NCBI RefSeq assembly: GCF_000972845.2
Contig: NC_040018.1
Span: 17,698,444-17,762,443 of the forward strand
DNA: 64,000 bases
Direction: 5' to 3'
DNA from: Larimichthys crocea
Lineage: Eukaryota > Chordata > Actinopteri > Sciaenidae
Positions 38,901-51,674 of the stretch are shown here, piece after piece. The translations under genes were made by a program, and so were the position numbers. Positions within the stretch are counted from its first letter, which is position 1. Every line of letters begins with the position of its first letter. The notes under the pieces are model-generated. The model ran no database searches, had not been told where the DNA came from, and worked only from the letters and a program-made list of their open reading frames with translations.

Positions 38901-41900
38901 GTCCGTAGGGTCTGTTTTGTGTATGCAAATGTGTTTTTATGTTTTTCTTAACCTGAAGTTCAGACCAGCGGGCATTATGGTGCATCCAACTAGAGAGACT
39001 CTATCACCAGAGAATATTGGACAACCTGAATGCACTACAAGAACAGTGGGGTAACACATGCACACACACACACACACAGCACAACACACATACACAAACA
39101 CAGTGTATGTTTTGTCTATGTAACAATATACTGTTAATATGATTTAATATGTTAAACATTAAGAGTTTTTCTCTACTCTGTTAAGCTGCAGGTTTAAACT
39201 TTGCATTAAAACAATGAGAAGAAGTGAGAGTGCTATATCTAGGAATCAGTGATATTCACTGCAGTTCATGAAGTTCATTTATATATGCCACTCACTTCAA
39301 AAAGAAAAAAGTATTGTGCTATGTAGCAGCTGCATTTATAATTGAGGCTTAAGGGGTTTCTTTATGCTACTATGCATCATCCTTGTCACTGCATGTGCTC
39401 ACATGCACAGCTATCAGGTATGAGAATGCTGCTGCCTCTATGTCTCCCATTAATGTATATTTAATGTGGTTTCAGTGATCATAAAGTTCCATCGGAAAAC
39501 ATTTAAAATGAATGAATGTATGAACCCAGATCATCACCCAGAGTTATATTTGTATTGTTTACAAGAGGAGCTCAGCTCTTTGAGGCTCCCTTATAGTTAT
39601 AACCATGCTTTTAACTATCTGTATATTTGTGTCTTTGCTTCTCTCTTAGAAAGTCAGTGTAGAAGGACTTCCTCCGACCTGGAAACTCAACATCTGGATA
39701 CCCTTAAACACATCTGCCAGACACACAATCGGTCAGTATGTGTGTGTGTGTGTGTATGTGTGTGTGTACTCTTTGCATGTAGCGTTTTTATTTGTATTCA
39801 TTTTTATGCTTTTATGGTCTTAAGTCTCAAAACCACAGGAGGACCTTACAATATGTGCTTTATATTGTTTTGTTGAAGTCATAGGAACGTTAAAAATCGT
39901 TTGGGAAAACCCAATTTCCCCAAATGGTTGTATTGTACAAAAACCAGTATAACAATGTTAGGAAACATGCTTGTTTGATATTTTAACAGAGTCAGACAAG
40001 AATAGCAATATCAGTTTCACTGCAGAAATAGACCTGAGACATGATTAGCTGCAAACTACGCCTTCCAATGACTATGGCTACCAAGATATACATTTTTTAC
40101 TCCAGCACTGTGTTTTGCTCATTAGTAAACTACTCCTCAATACATACATGTACAAATTTAACATTTGCTATAAGATGCTGCACAGTCGCTTCACTTAGCA
40201 ACTTGTTGTCAGGAAATCCTTTAACTCTGCTCCTTTGAGAATAAGAGCAACCTAAATACAACAGCTCTGGATTTATAGGAATAAATGTAATGGTGGTTTA
40301 TTCTACCAAACTTCATTGATCTTTACAATCCAGATTCTAAAAAATTGTGACGCCTTGTAAAATGTATATGAAAACAGAGTGCAATGTAAGTCCTTGCAAA
40401 TCCTTTTCGACCTATGTTCAGCTGAATACAAAGACAACTAATGCAACACATTCCAGAAAGGTTTGGGACAGAGACAACAAACGACTATGAACATTGTGAA
40501 ACACCTGTTTGTAACATTCAGCAGGTAACCATGTTGGTTGGTAACAGGTGATAGTATCATGATTGTTTGTGAAAGGGACATTTTCAAAAAACTCGGCCAG
40601 AAATGTTGTTGGACTCCTGTTAGAGGGGACTATTTGTCAGTCCAGCAGAATGCACATTTGCAATAATAATATAACAATCTATAATATCATTCAAAGATTC
40701 AGAGAATCCAAAGAAATCTCTGCATCAAGGGTCACGGATAAAAACTGAATACCCGTGACCTTCAGTGCATTAAAAATGAATTTATATTAGGATATTACTA
40801 CATGGGCTTAGAAACACTTCAGAAATCTTTGTTAGCACAGTTCTTTGCTGCATTTACAAATACTAGTTAAGACTCGTGCAAAGAGAAAGCCAGATATCGG
40901 CAACATCGAGAAACACCACAGACTTCTCTGGAGTCTGTTTGGAAATCATTATGTCAGTATCAGAATCAGAAATCAGAAATACTTTATTAATCCCCGCAGG
41001 GAAATTGTCCTCCGGGCTAAAGAGGAGAAAGACCATCCAAATTGTTACCAGATTATTATTATTAGTTTAAAAGCCAGCATCTGTGATAATAAGTGGGTGT
41101 GTTATTAAACATGACTTGGGCACCAAGGTACATACAGGTTTGGAGGAGCGTATGCTGCCATCCAGATGACATCGATTTCAGGGACATACCTACTCATGTC
41201 ATCAAGACAATACCAAACTACATTCTGCATGTGTTACAACAGTGTAGCTTTGTAGTAAAAGAGTGCAGGTACTAGACTGGTCTGCCTGCAGTCCAGACCT
41301 CCCATTTAAAATGTGTATCGCATTAAAGAAGCACAAAATACGACAATGGAGGTCCTGGACTGATGAGAGAATTAAGTTGTATATCATGTAAGAATAGAAA
41401 AGAAGTTGTCCGTCTATATTTGGAAAAAACACAAGTTTGTCAGTTTAACATTAAACATCTAATCTTTCGATAGGTTGTAAAGGATTTAGTTTAAATGGTG
41501 CATGCATTTTCTATTTTGTTTTCTCTCTGTGTGCTTTTTTGTTTTTCTGCTCTTCCCTGATAGTTGTTCTCTTCTTGCTCTAAGACTAAGCGAAGATTGT
41601 GTAAAATCATAATTAGCCACAAGTCAGACTGTTTCTTTAAGTATATAGCATATATAAACTATAGAAAGATTACCTACAATATGTGTGGAGACATATTTGT
41701 GAGTTTGAAAGTTGACTTCCCAATGTGATAATCAGTTGACTAGACTATCTTTCTCACTATACACACCCACACATTCTGTATGCTCCAAGTATGTGTGTGT
41801 TTGAATGAGTCTGAGTATGTATAACTTGTATGTGTGTGGTGAGCACCGCAGTGATCATTTAAACATATGGCCCTTTGCTGCAGCTGCACTTTCAGACATT

Positions 41901-41950
41901 TGAGCCATCACACTCCTAAGGTTTCACGTCGCTTAACTTGTGTGCGCACA

Positions 41951-41994
<44 letters not shown>

Positions 41995-44900
41995 GTGTTA
42001 GCCAGGGAAATGTGTTTGGGCTAATATTAGATCGGGACAGTAGAGAAGGGTCAACCATTTTTTACGTCTTCATTTACTAAAACCAAGAACAGACTCACCA
42101 TCTCACTCTGTCTCTCTTCTGTTCATAGACCAAGAGCTAAAGATGCTGTGGTAAGACATTCATCACTTTTGTTGTGTGTGTGTGTGACAGAGATTGAATG
42201 TACATACATTAGTAAGATAAGGCAGAATAAATTTGTCTTTTGTCCATTTGTGTCCATGCTGTAACCTCTGTTAAGTTTACTGTGCATGTATTCATCAGTT
42301 ACATTTTAAGTGATCTGTATTTTACTAAATTGTGTAATTTCTGTAAATGTGATATATTTCTTTATTTATCCGTGCATGTGTGTGCAGTGCGCATCTATGG
42401 ATGTTTTGAGGCTGACGTCAGAAGAAGGTGGTGCACTGCCTCCATGTACCCCAGGTGAGTAAGTGGGTGTATTTATGTCAGTGTGTTTGTATAGGTACTG
42501 TTACAAGGCTCTAATGTAAGGATGTCTCACCATTCTAGGGACAGGTAAAATCATTTAGGGATAACACATTTTGGGTAGGTTGAGGGACAGAAGGTAGACC
42601 CAGCTGTCACACACACTGATATATGCTCACTCAGTGAGAAGGTGAACTTTACAGATGTAAAAAATGTAACATACATGTTACAACAAAACCTTTTATTCAT
42701 TAGATTGTTTATTTCCAATGAATGTCTTTGTCCCCAGGCCCTTAAGTTAGTGCCCTGATACATGTAACAAATCTCAGCTGATTTTTGGTTTAACCTTTTT
42801 CATTGAATTTTATTATTTATTTTATGAAGTTTGAGCTCTGACTGGTTGGTTAACTATAAACTACAAACCAAATTATAAACCATTATCACAAACCATGAGT
42901 ACTTTACTTTACGTCCAACCAAACTGGAATATTTCATACCACACAGAAATACATGCAAACCAGTGGACTCTTGAAAGATATGACCTAACTCAAGGACTAG
43001 CTTTGACCTGAAAGGAGAATGAGCTCTCAGCTGCACCTTCAGCTCAGTTCAGTTGAACGTTTTGGAAAAAACTAGTAAGTGGACCATAAGTCAACAATGA
43101 ACTATATAGTAATAGTAATTAGTCTAAGGTGTAAAAAAAACCCCAAAACACTGGTATGTTTCCAAAAGCTCTTATTTGAATCAGGATCATTTTAATGTTC
43201 TGACAATTTACATGCTCTTAGTCAAATGTTTTAATGATTAAGACAAAGTTTATGGGAACGTTTCAGGGAAGTTTCATTTCATACTGTGTGCATATGTATT
43301 GTATGTAGTGAAAGGCCCATGGTTTGGTCTTTTGTTAGTTGTTGAATCACAGGGGAGTGGAAGCCATATAAGGTGTGAAATGCATGAACTCATTAGCTTT
43401 GATGTACCTGACTGTTAAGGAGAGGAACAGGACATAGTGATGATTAGTTTGACTCCCAAAACTTTGGCCGATTATGCACACATGCAAAAAAAAAAAAACA
43501 ATGTCATGGACTGCAAAGATAAGACTTGTTTTATCAGATCAAGGACATCAGCTTATTAGTTTGGTTCATTGGTATCACTGCTCAACGGTCAGTGCAATCA
43601 ACGAAGTAACAAAGTTTAATGTCTGTTGAGGACTAGGGGTGGGCATGTGAAGTAATTTCTGTATTTGAGTAAAATTATTACTTGTACTCGAGTACTTGCA
43701 AAAAAATCTATTGTAAGAATATGGTCTGAAATGAAACATCCAAGTAAAAATGAGAAATTGAAGAAGAAATTGAAAGAAGTTTTCACTGCCTAAAACAGTC
43801 ACTGATACCACAGACCATTTCTAATTGATATAATTGTTATAATATAATTGACATAAACCCCACTCTCGTTCTCCTTTTCTTCCAGCCTACAAGGTTGATG
43901 GTGGGATGGAAAAGAGAGCCAAAGACGCCTCCCGTTCTCAGAGCAGTCATCCAGTCATACCGCCCATTAATTTAGCTGATGGATTCAGTTCCCCTGAGAT
44001 CTCAGAAAAGGACAGGGAAGACCCAGACAGGGCATTAGAGGGGAGGGGAGGTTTCCATGGATCTCAGCTGACTGACAAACAGGGCGGTGACAGAGAGGAA
44101 GGAGAAGCAAAGGGAGGGGTAGGATACACCACTCCAGTCAAAGGAAATGAACTACACCCCTCTACAGCTGGAGAAATGGATCAGTCCAAGCCTGCAGAGC
44201 AGCAGGGAGGAGATTTAGGTCTAACACAGGAAAAGGAGGCAAAAAAAGAAGAGGAAAAGAGGGACGTGGTGGAGGCAGCCCAGGCTTTGGGGATGGAAGA
44301 TGAGGGAGAGGACGAAGAGGAGGAAAAACGGAAGGAAAGAGACTCTCCTTTTTGTCAGAAGGCTTTGCCAGTGGAGACTCTGGTCAGTGAGACAGAGGTG
44401 GAGGTTCAACAGTTGCACAAGGAAGCCCTAGCTGAGAAGAAGCTACATGGGGACACCCAGGTATACATCACAATCTGTTGGTTATTTAAGATACTTTGAC
44501 TGTAGTCATCATAGTTGTTTTTGTAGTTGTGGTGATTGCAGCTCATGCACTGTGTGAACTACTCAGTTCCTCTATTTATCTTAACAATCCATTGTTCCTC
44601 TATTCCTGACTTAACCTCACTCACAGAAGTTTGAATTCAATACGAATGTTTTGTTATAAGCTGTCCAACAGAGAGTAAAGCATCAAAAGGAATTAGTGTC
44701 TCCATAACTGTATATTGATATGTAACTTGGTTATAACTGCATTCACTGCAGGAGAATGCTAAAACATGCCTGCACCAGGAGGCCCACCTTCCTCAAGAGA
44801 CTCATATGAAGCAGCAAGAGCAGGTTGAGGAGGAGGAAGAGGAAGAGTATGAGTACGAGTACGAAGTAGAACAGGCTGACTTCATCAGAGAAGCTGCCTC

Positions 44901-47360
44901 ATTGGACGACATGGCTAAACTCATCACCATAGAGGAGGTGCGTACATCATCATGGTTTTCTCTGGATGAGTAGCTCTTGTGTCGTGTGCAAGTCATGTTA
45001 CATAGTTTTCAATTAGTTTTTATTAATCATGGACATTTGTGGTGTGCATGTATGTAGAGTTGGGATTATTTGTACAGGTTTGAGTACAATCTTACATGAT
45101 TTTCTACATTTTGTCTTCCTTAAAGCCTGAATAAATATTGTAGTCAACAGAAATACACACGTAAAATCACAAACAGAATAGCGATTTGACTATTTTAAGG
45201 TTTCTGCATGTATTTGGAACTGTCCTTTTTATGGACAGCGCAAGGCCTTCTGCCCTAATGATATTACCTAACCATTAGTTACAAACAATGGATTTGTTTT
45301 GCAGACATGGAAGCCAATTTTACATTTAACTCTTCTATACTGAGACAATTATACTTTAAATGTAGTTGTCAACATCCAGCAGGATTACTGTAATAATATT
45401 GTTCGTTGTGTCTAGAAAAAAAACAACTACTATATTAGATTTATTCAAAGCATTGCTTGTGTCATTACTTGACTTTAAGCTCAGTTGCTGGTTAATGATT
45501 TACTTTTCATGGTTAAATATCTGAAAGAGAAGAAGAAGCGAGCAACATGAACGCAGGAGAGGGAGCTGCAGAGAGATGTAGCAGAGACAGAAAGAACTGA
45601 GGCACAATGGCAACCAGAGGAGTGACCTGCTTTTATCACATACTACAGGATGTAGAACAGTCAGGGAGATATTGTTAAAGCAGTGGTAGCTGTAGTACTT
45701 TTGGTTCCCTGCAGAACTGAAAATTATCTAAGTGGGAGATTTTAAAATAAATAAATAAGTAAGACATTATGCCAAATGAAACTGTCTTGCTGGTCTAGCA
45801 CTCTTTCATAAAACTCATCACAAACTATGTATAGCATTAACTAAATATTGCATCTATAGTGTTTACTTCACACTTAACTTTCATAACACAGACATTCTTC
45901 CCACATTATAATCTGCTTCCTAGTAAAAGGTCCATAAACTTCAAGTTTTAGCCAACAAAATAAAAGTTAGCACTGATCTATGATCATATTTGTTATTAAA
46001 CTCAACCTTGTAAGCAGTTTGAGGGTAAATCTTACGTGTGTCGGGCAGCAGGAGGATAACAGCATTATGATGCAATGATGTAACAAGGATTGCTAAATAT
46101 GACTGATACTCTGCCTGTACTTTATAAGCTTATTATTTGTAAAACTGAAGAGAATGAAATATGCAATGTGACAAGAAAATGCACATTTGGGATGAAAAAA
46201 AAAACTACTTAAGTCTTTTGAATGGAACCTGCCTAACATTGAAATTAAAGCCCATTATATAATATATATATACACCGTATTCACATAGTACTGTACTCAG
46301 TCAAGAGAAGTTGTTTCAGGTCTTTTTCGAACATCAGAATTGAGGAATGGCTATAAAGTGAAGAAGTGAAGAAGAAAAGCTCTTTCATATGACTGGACCT
46401 CTGTGCCTCATTGAAAACTGGCCAATGTTAGTTCTGTCGTACTAACTTTAAGTAAGATCAACAGATGTGGCGTGAACAGTGGATTTGAGTGTGGCCCTGA
46501 TGTTTTCCACCAGTTGGCCAAAGTGCATTTGCCATTGTTATGTGTTTTAGACACTTGAGCCTGGCATGATTGTTAATGTTAATGTGCATAGGAAAGCAGT
46601 TCCTTTTTAAAGTTTGTGTGATGTACTGACCCCTGGTGGACGTGGCTGGTTCTTCCTCATATGTTGTCAGTGTATGAAGATAAGATCAAACTCTATGTTT
46701 GGTGTGAATACAAATTATGTTTATGTTAACATACAGTATGTGTCTGTGCTTCATCTCTTTGTTTATTCTCAGGTGTCTCCTGCCTCTGGTCTGGTGTCCA
46801 TATTGAAGAAGCGAAGTGTTTGTGTGGACAACCTTAGTGTGTCTGCCAGCTCAGAGCCCCGACCAGACAAACTTCCTGCCAAAAGACGAGTCCGCTTCAA
46901 GGTCCCTGATGACAGCTATGAGCATGGTGTGTTTGTGTTTATTGCCTATACCTCTCATATTTCTTCATGAACATGGAACTACAGTAAATTGCCTCACGCC
47001 AGGATTAAACTTAAGGCTAGTTAACCCAGAACAAATATAAAAATCCTCCACAACAACATTGTTGATGAATTCTACAAACTTCTCTTGTAGCCTACATATT
47101 ATTAATCTACAGCACCAATTTCTCTCTGCCTCTGTCTTTCTTTCTCTGTAGATGTTGGCGGTGGGGACTCCTGCCTCCTTCTCGTCCTACTTTGTCTGGT
47201 TACCGTAGTGATCAGTTTAGGGGGCACTGCCCTTTACTGTGCTCTGGGTGATGCCCACTCCTCTGTCTGTCAGGACTTCTCCAGAAACGCAGACTTCTAC
47301 ATCAGCCAGATACAGCGCGGGATATCTCACATCCATCACTGGTTTACTCCTGGGTCATAG
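32926..47360 (+). CDS. cnst: Consortin, connexin-trafficking membrane protein and PP1-binding protein, 12 coding exons
   Basis: Coding parts: 32926-32938, 33235-33573, 34689-35386, 37716-37746, 38964-39050, 39650-39731, 42129-42150, 42388-42454, 43886-44460, 44752-44937, 46773-46926 and 47152-47360. Phase is kept throughout, giving 820 aa (human 725). The recognisable core spans exons 3-6: SLEQLAQRGDDTHLPQYLHQ, then IAEAFVLHEDYQRAL and CIQLERLYHQRIL. Later come LDDMAKLITIEE and GLVSILKKR, then KRRVRF. One hydrophobic helix at about 759-784 is followed by GGTALYCALGD, nearly identical to human. Exon 3 contributes a long Thr/Ser-rich stretch; exons 2, 9 and 10 are Glu-rich. In mammals consortin sits in the trans-Golgi network and helps deliver connexins to the plasma membrane. 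The tiny exons at 37716 and 42129 are supported mainly by phase and homology; the region of exons 7-8 is the least certain. Confidence 0.9.
34860..35290 (+). repeat. cnst: Thr/Ser-rich mucin-like segment in cnst exon 3
   Basis: The encoded stretch is dominated by Thr, Ser, Ala and Pro, with a recurring F-T-T-G-P / S-T-T-G-x pattern. At DNA level TTCACCACAGGGCCTA occurs twice, at about 34892 and 35170, with decayed relatives such as GCCACAGGGCCCAT near 35291. This suggests expansion by internal duplication followed by divergence. It explains part of the extra length over human consortin. Confidence 0.65.
35387..37715 (+). other. cnst intron between coding exons 3 and 4
   Basis: This 2.3-kb intron holds the GT run at 35828, a CA run at 37262-37280 and AT-rich unique sequence. 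The acceptor is preceded by a long CT-rich tract (37690-37712). I see no hidden exon. Confidence 0.5.
35828..35855. repeat. (GT)n microsatellite in cnst intron
   Basis: About 13 uninterrupted GT units directly after CAAACAG. Confidence 0.9.
40321..41436 (+). mobile_element. Decayed Tc1/mariner-like DNA transposon in cnst intron
   Basis: Scattered blocks match a common fish Tc1-like transposon: GTTTGGGACAGAG, AACAGGTGATA-TATCATGATTG, ATTCAAAGATTCAGAGAATCC, CTGCATTTACAAAT, GAGAAACACCACAGACTTCTCTGG, CATTCTGCATGTGTTACAACAGTGT (seen around 41221-41245) and AAGCACAAAATACGACAATGG. The last blocks encode the transposase end (the SPDL-P-E / KHKIRQW region). Many stops and indels break the frame. It lies between coding exons 6 and 7 of cnst, in the same direction as the gene. 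Confidence 0.75.
40958..41010 (-). mobile_element. Nested retrotransposon tail inside the Tc1-like copy
   Basis: Transposon sequence is interrupted by TCAGAATCAGAAATCAGAAATACTTTATTAATCCCC-type sequence ending GCAGGGAAATTG, the reversed 3' tail of fish L2-like LINE/SINE elements. Transposon homology resumes immediately after, at TCCTCCGGGCTAAAGAGG. The insertion must be younger than the transposon. Confidence 0.65.
41951..41991. repeat. (CA)n microsatellite in cnst intron
   Basis: About 20 perfect CA units, one of the longest simple repeats in the window. Confidence 0.95.
43630..43690. repeat. Possible hAT-type element end
   Basis: The sequence CTAGGGGTGGGC followed by ACTCGAGTACTTG resembles the ends of non-autonomous hAT elements in fish (AGGGGTGGGC). 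No matching second end was found. The call is tentative. Confidence 0.25.
44938..46772 (+). other. cnst intron between coding exons 10 and 11
   Basis: A 1.8-kb AT-rich intron. I see no exon and no element ends. A short TA repeat lies at about 46256-46272. Confidence 0.5.
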
Positions 47361-50300
47361 CAGCAACAGTTTGTCAATATCATGGAGCCACTGGCCTTAC
47401 TGTTTATTACTGTAGGTTCCAGCAGTTCTTGCTACTTCCTGGGACAATATTTTCCGAGGTGAGGGTGCCAGGTGGCTGCTACAGTTCCTGGGCTATGTGG
47501 AGCAAATGGCTATTATTATGCTGCCTGATGGGTGACTAAACGATTATATCAGATAGTGTTGGCTTCTATAAGCCTGCTCTGCTGCATTTTTAATGCTCTT
47601 TGAATACAACCCCGGTGTTCATTGAGACTACAAGTCCTAGGTCAGATGTCCCTTAACAACACCAGTTTGAAAGTGAAAGCAGAGCAGAGAGAGAAAGAGG
47701 ATAACCGGAGAATGGAGACTTTATAACAGAGGGGGAAGAAGTGACCTACACCTCCCTGAACCCTATCCAGATTTAACAGGTTGTAAATTTTCACGTTAGA
47801 TTTAGAAATTCTTCATATGTATAAAGTGTCCTATTGAACACACTTTCACCGTCAGACACTGAAACTCAAGTTTCAAAAGTCAGTGGTCACTAAATAAACT
47901 ATAGCTGGATACAGACTTTCACTGACTCGCACTGGACTCCACAAGTCACTCCTCTTAGTTAAGAATAAGAACAAAGTCATAACAGCTGCAACCCACTGAG
48001 ATGTAAAATATATATATATAATGTATAGTTTGTTAACTGGGGGGCACAGAGATGCTCCCTCCACACGCACTGCACAAACAAGAAGTGCCCAAATGGGCAT
48101 TTTACAAACTGCTGCAACCACCAGTGTTGCTTTTATTGTTGACATTTTTTTAATTCACAAATGAAATTTTAAATTCAACAGGTCTACTTACTTGGAATGA
48201 AATCTCTTAGTCATGTCTTAATCAATCTTTGAATGAATGTTTGGAGTTTACTTTGCTTTGTGTCATCTGTGGGGCATTATTGAAAGGGTTATTTTGATAT
48301 TTATCAACATTGAGCTGCTAATGGACAACGAGCACATCAGATATGTCTCATGGGGGAAAATTACACAATTTCAACGCATATAACAACTGTGATCTTTAGT
48401 TATGCATTTGCAATGATTAGTTGCTAAAGAATATCAGCTGCACAGCTTTACATGTACTTTTCCCCCTGCACACATGCGTGTGTCCAGTTGCTGGCCTTTT
48501 CTGTAACTACCAACAACAGATTAGCAGTGAGCTGACATGGCTGTCCAAACTGTCTATCTGTGGGTTTCAATGAGTTTGATTTATGTAGCATATGCAACAT
48601 GTACAGCAACATAGTGCACCTCTGTATATACCATCAGAAGAATGTTTAATATGTTGCACATAAGACTGGTATGATTTTTGTATTTTTTATGATTGCAATA
48701 TTTCTACAGGCATTGTTGTGTTGGTTCAAAACGCAGGCTTTAAATGATTTGACCAGAAACAAAGCATTTCCATATCCGTGTGAAAGGTACATGCCAGTAC
48801 CAAAGTTATGCACAGAAAATACTAAAATAATTTTTAAGTTGGTCTGGCAAGATTTGGAATATTTAGATTTAAAAAAACAACAGCAGCAGCAAAAAAGACA
48901 ATTGTACAGTTGATATTGAAAATTATCCAGTGTACTTTATTTAAAGCACTGTGTCAGTCCAGCTCTGCCTGCCTGTGTGTGTCTGTGTGTTTGCTGTTCT
49001 TCAGGATTCTGTGTGTGATTGTCATTGTTTTTTTTTTCTTCTAAAATAACTCTCTTTTTGCCTTCTTCAAGTGTCATCTACCTGATTTGCCATTTTAAAA
49101 AAACATACGTGTCTTTAATGTGTTTTGAAAAAAGGCGCTGTGTGAAACAAAGCCTTTATTCTCACATCAGTGCTTTAACTCTTATATCATTTTAAAGCGA
49201 ATGTTGTCTTATTGGGGTCATCTTACTGCTTACTGCCCAGTTAGGCCTCTGTCATGTTTGTGTCATTTTAACATTTTGCAATGTTTGGTGTTTTATTAAT
49301 TGTTTTTTCCTTTCATTTGCTGAATTAGTGAATGCCATAAAAAAGTCTTAATTGTCAGGAAGAAAACGACCTCTATCAAAGAGGAGTGATTCACGTGTCT
49401 TACCTATGCATTTATAACAGTTTAAGATAAAGCTGTATTATCTTTTTCTCACATGGTGTGTAACTTACAAAAACCTTACAATCTGTTTGAGGTGTGAGGT
49501 TTTTCCAGGACATAAGGAATCGTCGATTCATTCATGTTTTTTATTTGCACATGTCGTCTGGCTGGTTCAGATGAGTATCACTCAGAAAACCTCTTATTTA
49601 ATCTTCTGATTTTAATTATTTATAATATGAGGGATGTCACGTTGTAGGTGGTTAAGGAAAAAAAAAGGTGCATCTGTTTTTCTTTGCTGGATTATTGTTT
49701 GTTCATCTCTTAAATTGCCATTTGTTCTTAAGAAGGCTTTTATAGAGAATTAAATTTTTGTTTTATAACCTATAACACCAACACCTGGGTCATCATTATA
49801 TTTAGTTTATTCTCATTCATTTTCCATTATAAGTTGATTACAAACGGGTGAGTTTGTGTTTCTGTTGTCATTATCATCATCTCTGCACACAAGATTGTTA
49901 AATGGTTCATTTGTTTTACCCAGTTGGTTTTTAACAGACGTAGAAATAACGTAGAAATGAATGAATGAATGAAGTCATGATTTTTTTTGTGTGTGAATCA
50001 GTACCTGATGAAAGGTGTTTTATGCATTGATTGATGAACACTTTGTTCTTACGGATTGTAATAAGAAGATGAGGTTTTTATTTTTTCTTGTTAAGAAACA
50101 GCTTTTCTCTGGTATGTCTCTTGTTAAAGCCGTTAAAAAAAAACATTGTTTGTGAGCCTCGACTCTGTCTCCTCTGCAACAATACTGACCGGTGTTGTTC
50201 ATACCATTAGAAGTTAATGGAAGAGACTTGGTATTCAGAAATTTTGAAGCTCACCTTCAGACCTTTTCAGTTTCAGTGTGCAGAACCTAAAATGCCTGTA

Positions 50301-51674
50301 TGTCTCAGACATTTAGCAGTACATGTAGTCCCCTCTTGTGCACAGGCAATTTACTCATCCAAAACAACATATGGAGGACATAATGAATAGACTAGCACTT
50401 AAAAGGGCTATGGTCAGAAAATGTTATGTAATATGGTGAAGTCCTGCAGTACCTTTCCATGTATCTTCTAGAATATATCTTAACCTCTCTGATACAGGAT
50501 GTCTGTTTAATTTTCTGTAAAATAAACCTGCATTATGAGTCTGATTATATTTAAAGCTGACATTTATGGAGAGAGCTGTAAACCAAATGTTCTTTCAATC
50601 TTAAAAATAATAATAATAATAATAAATCATGCTAGTTATTCCTGGCTCAATCCCAGCTCAGCACTGAGATTTTCATGCAAGCCTAATTTAATTTAAAAAA
50701 TGATAGGACATTTTCTTTTATTGCATTAGTGGCATTAGTAATGAGAGTTCAGGGTCACAGTGAAGGAGATTTGCTCTGTTCCGAGGTAATCTGATTCAAA
50801 TCATGACCGGTTTTGTAACTGCTGAGTGCTGACACAAAATAGTATAGATGATTTATAGAGGTTGTCTAAAAGGTCAACTTCATCAATTTATTTGATTTGA
50901 CATATTAATTCTGATAGTGAGCTAGTGCTAGTTTGCTTACTTTTAGTTACTCTGTTTAAAAAAGGAGGAATCTCAGGACGAGTATGAGCCTGATGTCAGA
51001 GACTAGAAAAAAATCAATCTTATTACTGATCCCACAAAATCTTTCATTGTCCAGGGAGCCTTAAATCCAGTAGCTCTCTGACTTGTTTAACAATAATAAC
51101 AACAACAATAATGATAATCATAATAATAATGAGAACGATAATATTAATATAAATAATAATAATAGTTGTAGTTCTTAATGCTTTGATTTTAATTAATATA
51201 ACAAAGGTAGTTATTGATAGTCTGTGGTACTGACCATACAGTTGAATCAGCTATGTAATAATGATAAATTAGGAATTATAATAGAAATGTTGATTTATGT
51301 ATGTGGAATTTACCCAGTATATTTTAAAAATCAAATGAATCATGTTTTTATTTTATTATTTTTTTAATTAAAATGTTACTATACAGTGTGCTATATCAGC
51401 TAATTAAACTAAATAAAATCAAATGAAATCAATCCAGAACTCCCAAAAAATCTAAATAAATATAAAAATCTCTCCTGTCTCACAAAATACACGACTACAG
51501 TCCAAACACTGCCTGTCTGTAGTCCTCAATATTAATCTCATTATTTATAGACAGACGTAGAAGACGCGTTTATAACGAAGGATGTGTACGTCTGTCTGTG
51601 ACGTCATGACGCACGGTGTGCGTCAGTTACGGATGTAAACACACTGCTCGGTTCACGTGGAGGGAAAACCGACT
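47361..51674 (+). other. cnst 3' UTR and cnst-smyd3 intergenic region
   Basis: The cnst 3' UTR may be long. AATAAA at 50521-50526 is the clearest polyadenylation signal, with AT-rich sequence before it and no competing gene. Short open frames here (for example 48671-48913, with a CAG/CAA end) have no recognisable product. The stretch 51090-51180 is a TAA/ATA-rich simple-sequence zone (AATAATAATAAT and variants). From about 51540 the base composition rises in CpG toward the smyd3 start. Confidence 0.5.
51540..51674 (+). promoter_or_regulatory. smyd3: smyd3 promoter-proximal CpG-rich region
   Basis: The 130 bases before the start codon contain several CG dinucleotides and TGACGTCA at 51599-51606, a full CRE palindrome. 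CACGTG, an E-box, lies at 51654-51659. These are the classic CREB/ATF and bHLH sites. Occupancy is inference. Confidence 0.45.

Noticed and set aside
48671..48913. 80-codon open frame in the cnst 3' UTR region
   Set aside because: It has no recognisable motif and ends in a CAG/CAA simple repeat; it lies where an untranslated region is expected.
51657..51674. Upstream in-frame GTG as a start for smyd3
   Set aside because: Vertebrate genes rarely use GTG starts, and the ATG at 51675 gives the family's usual short N-terminus.
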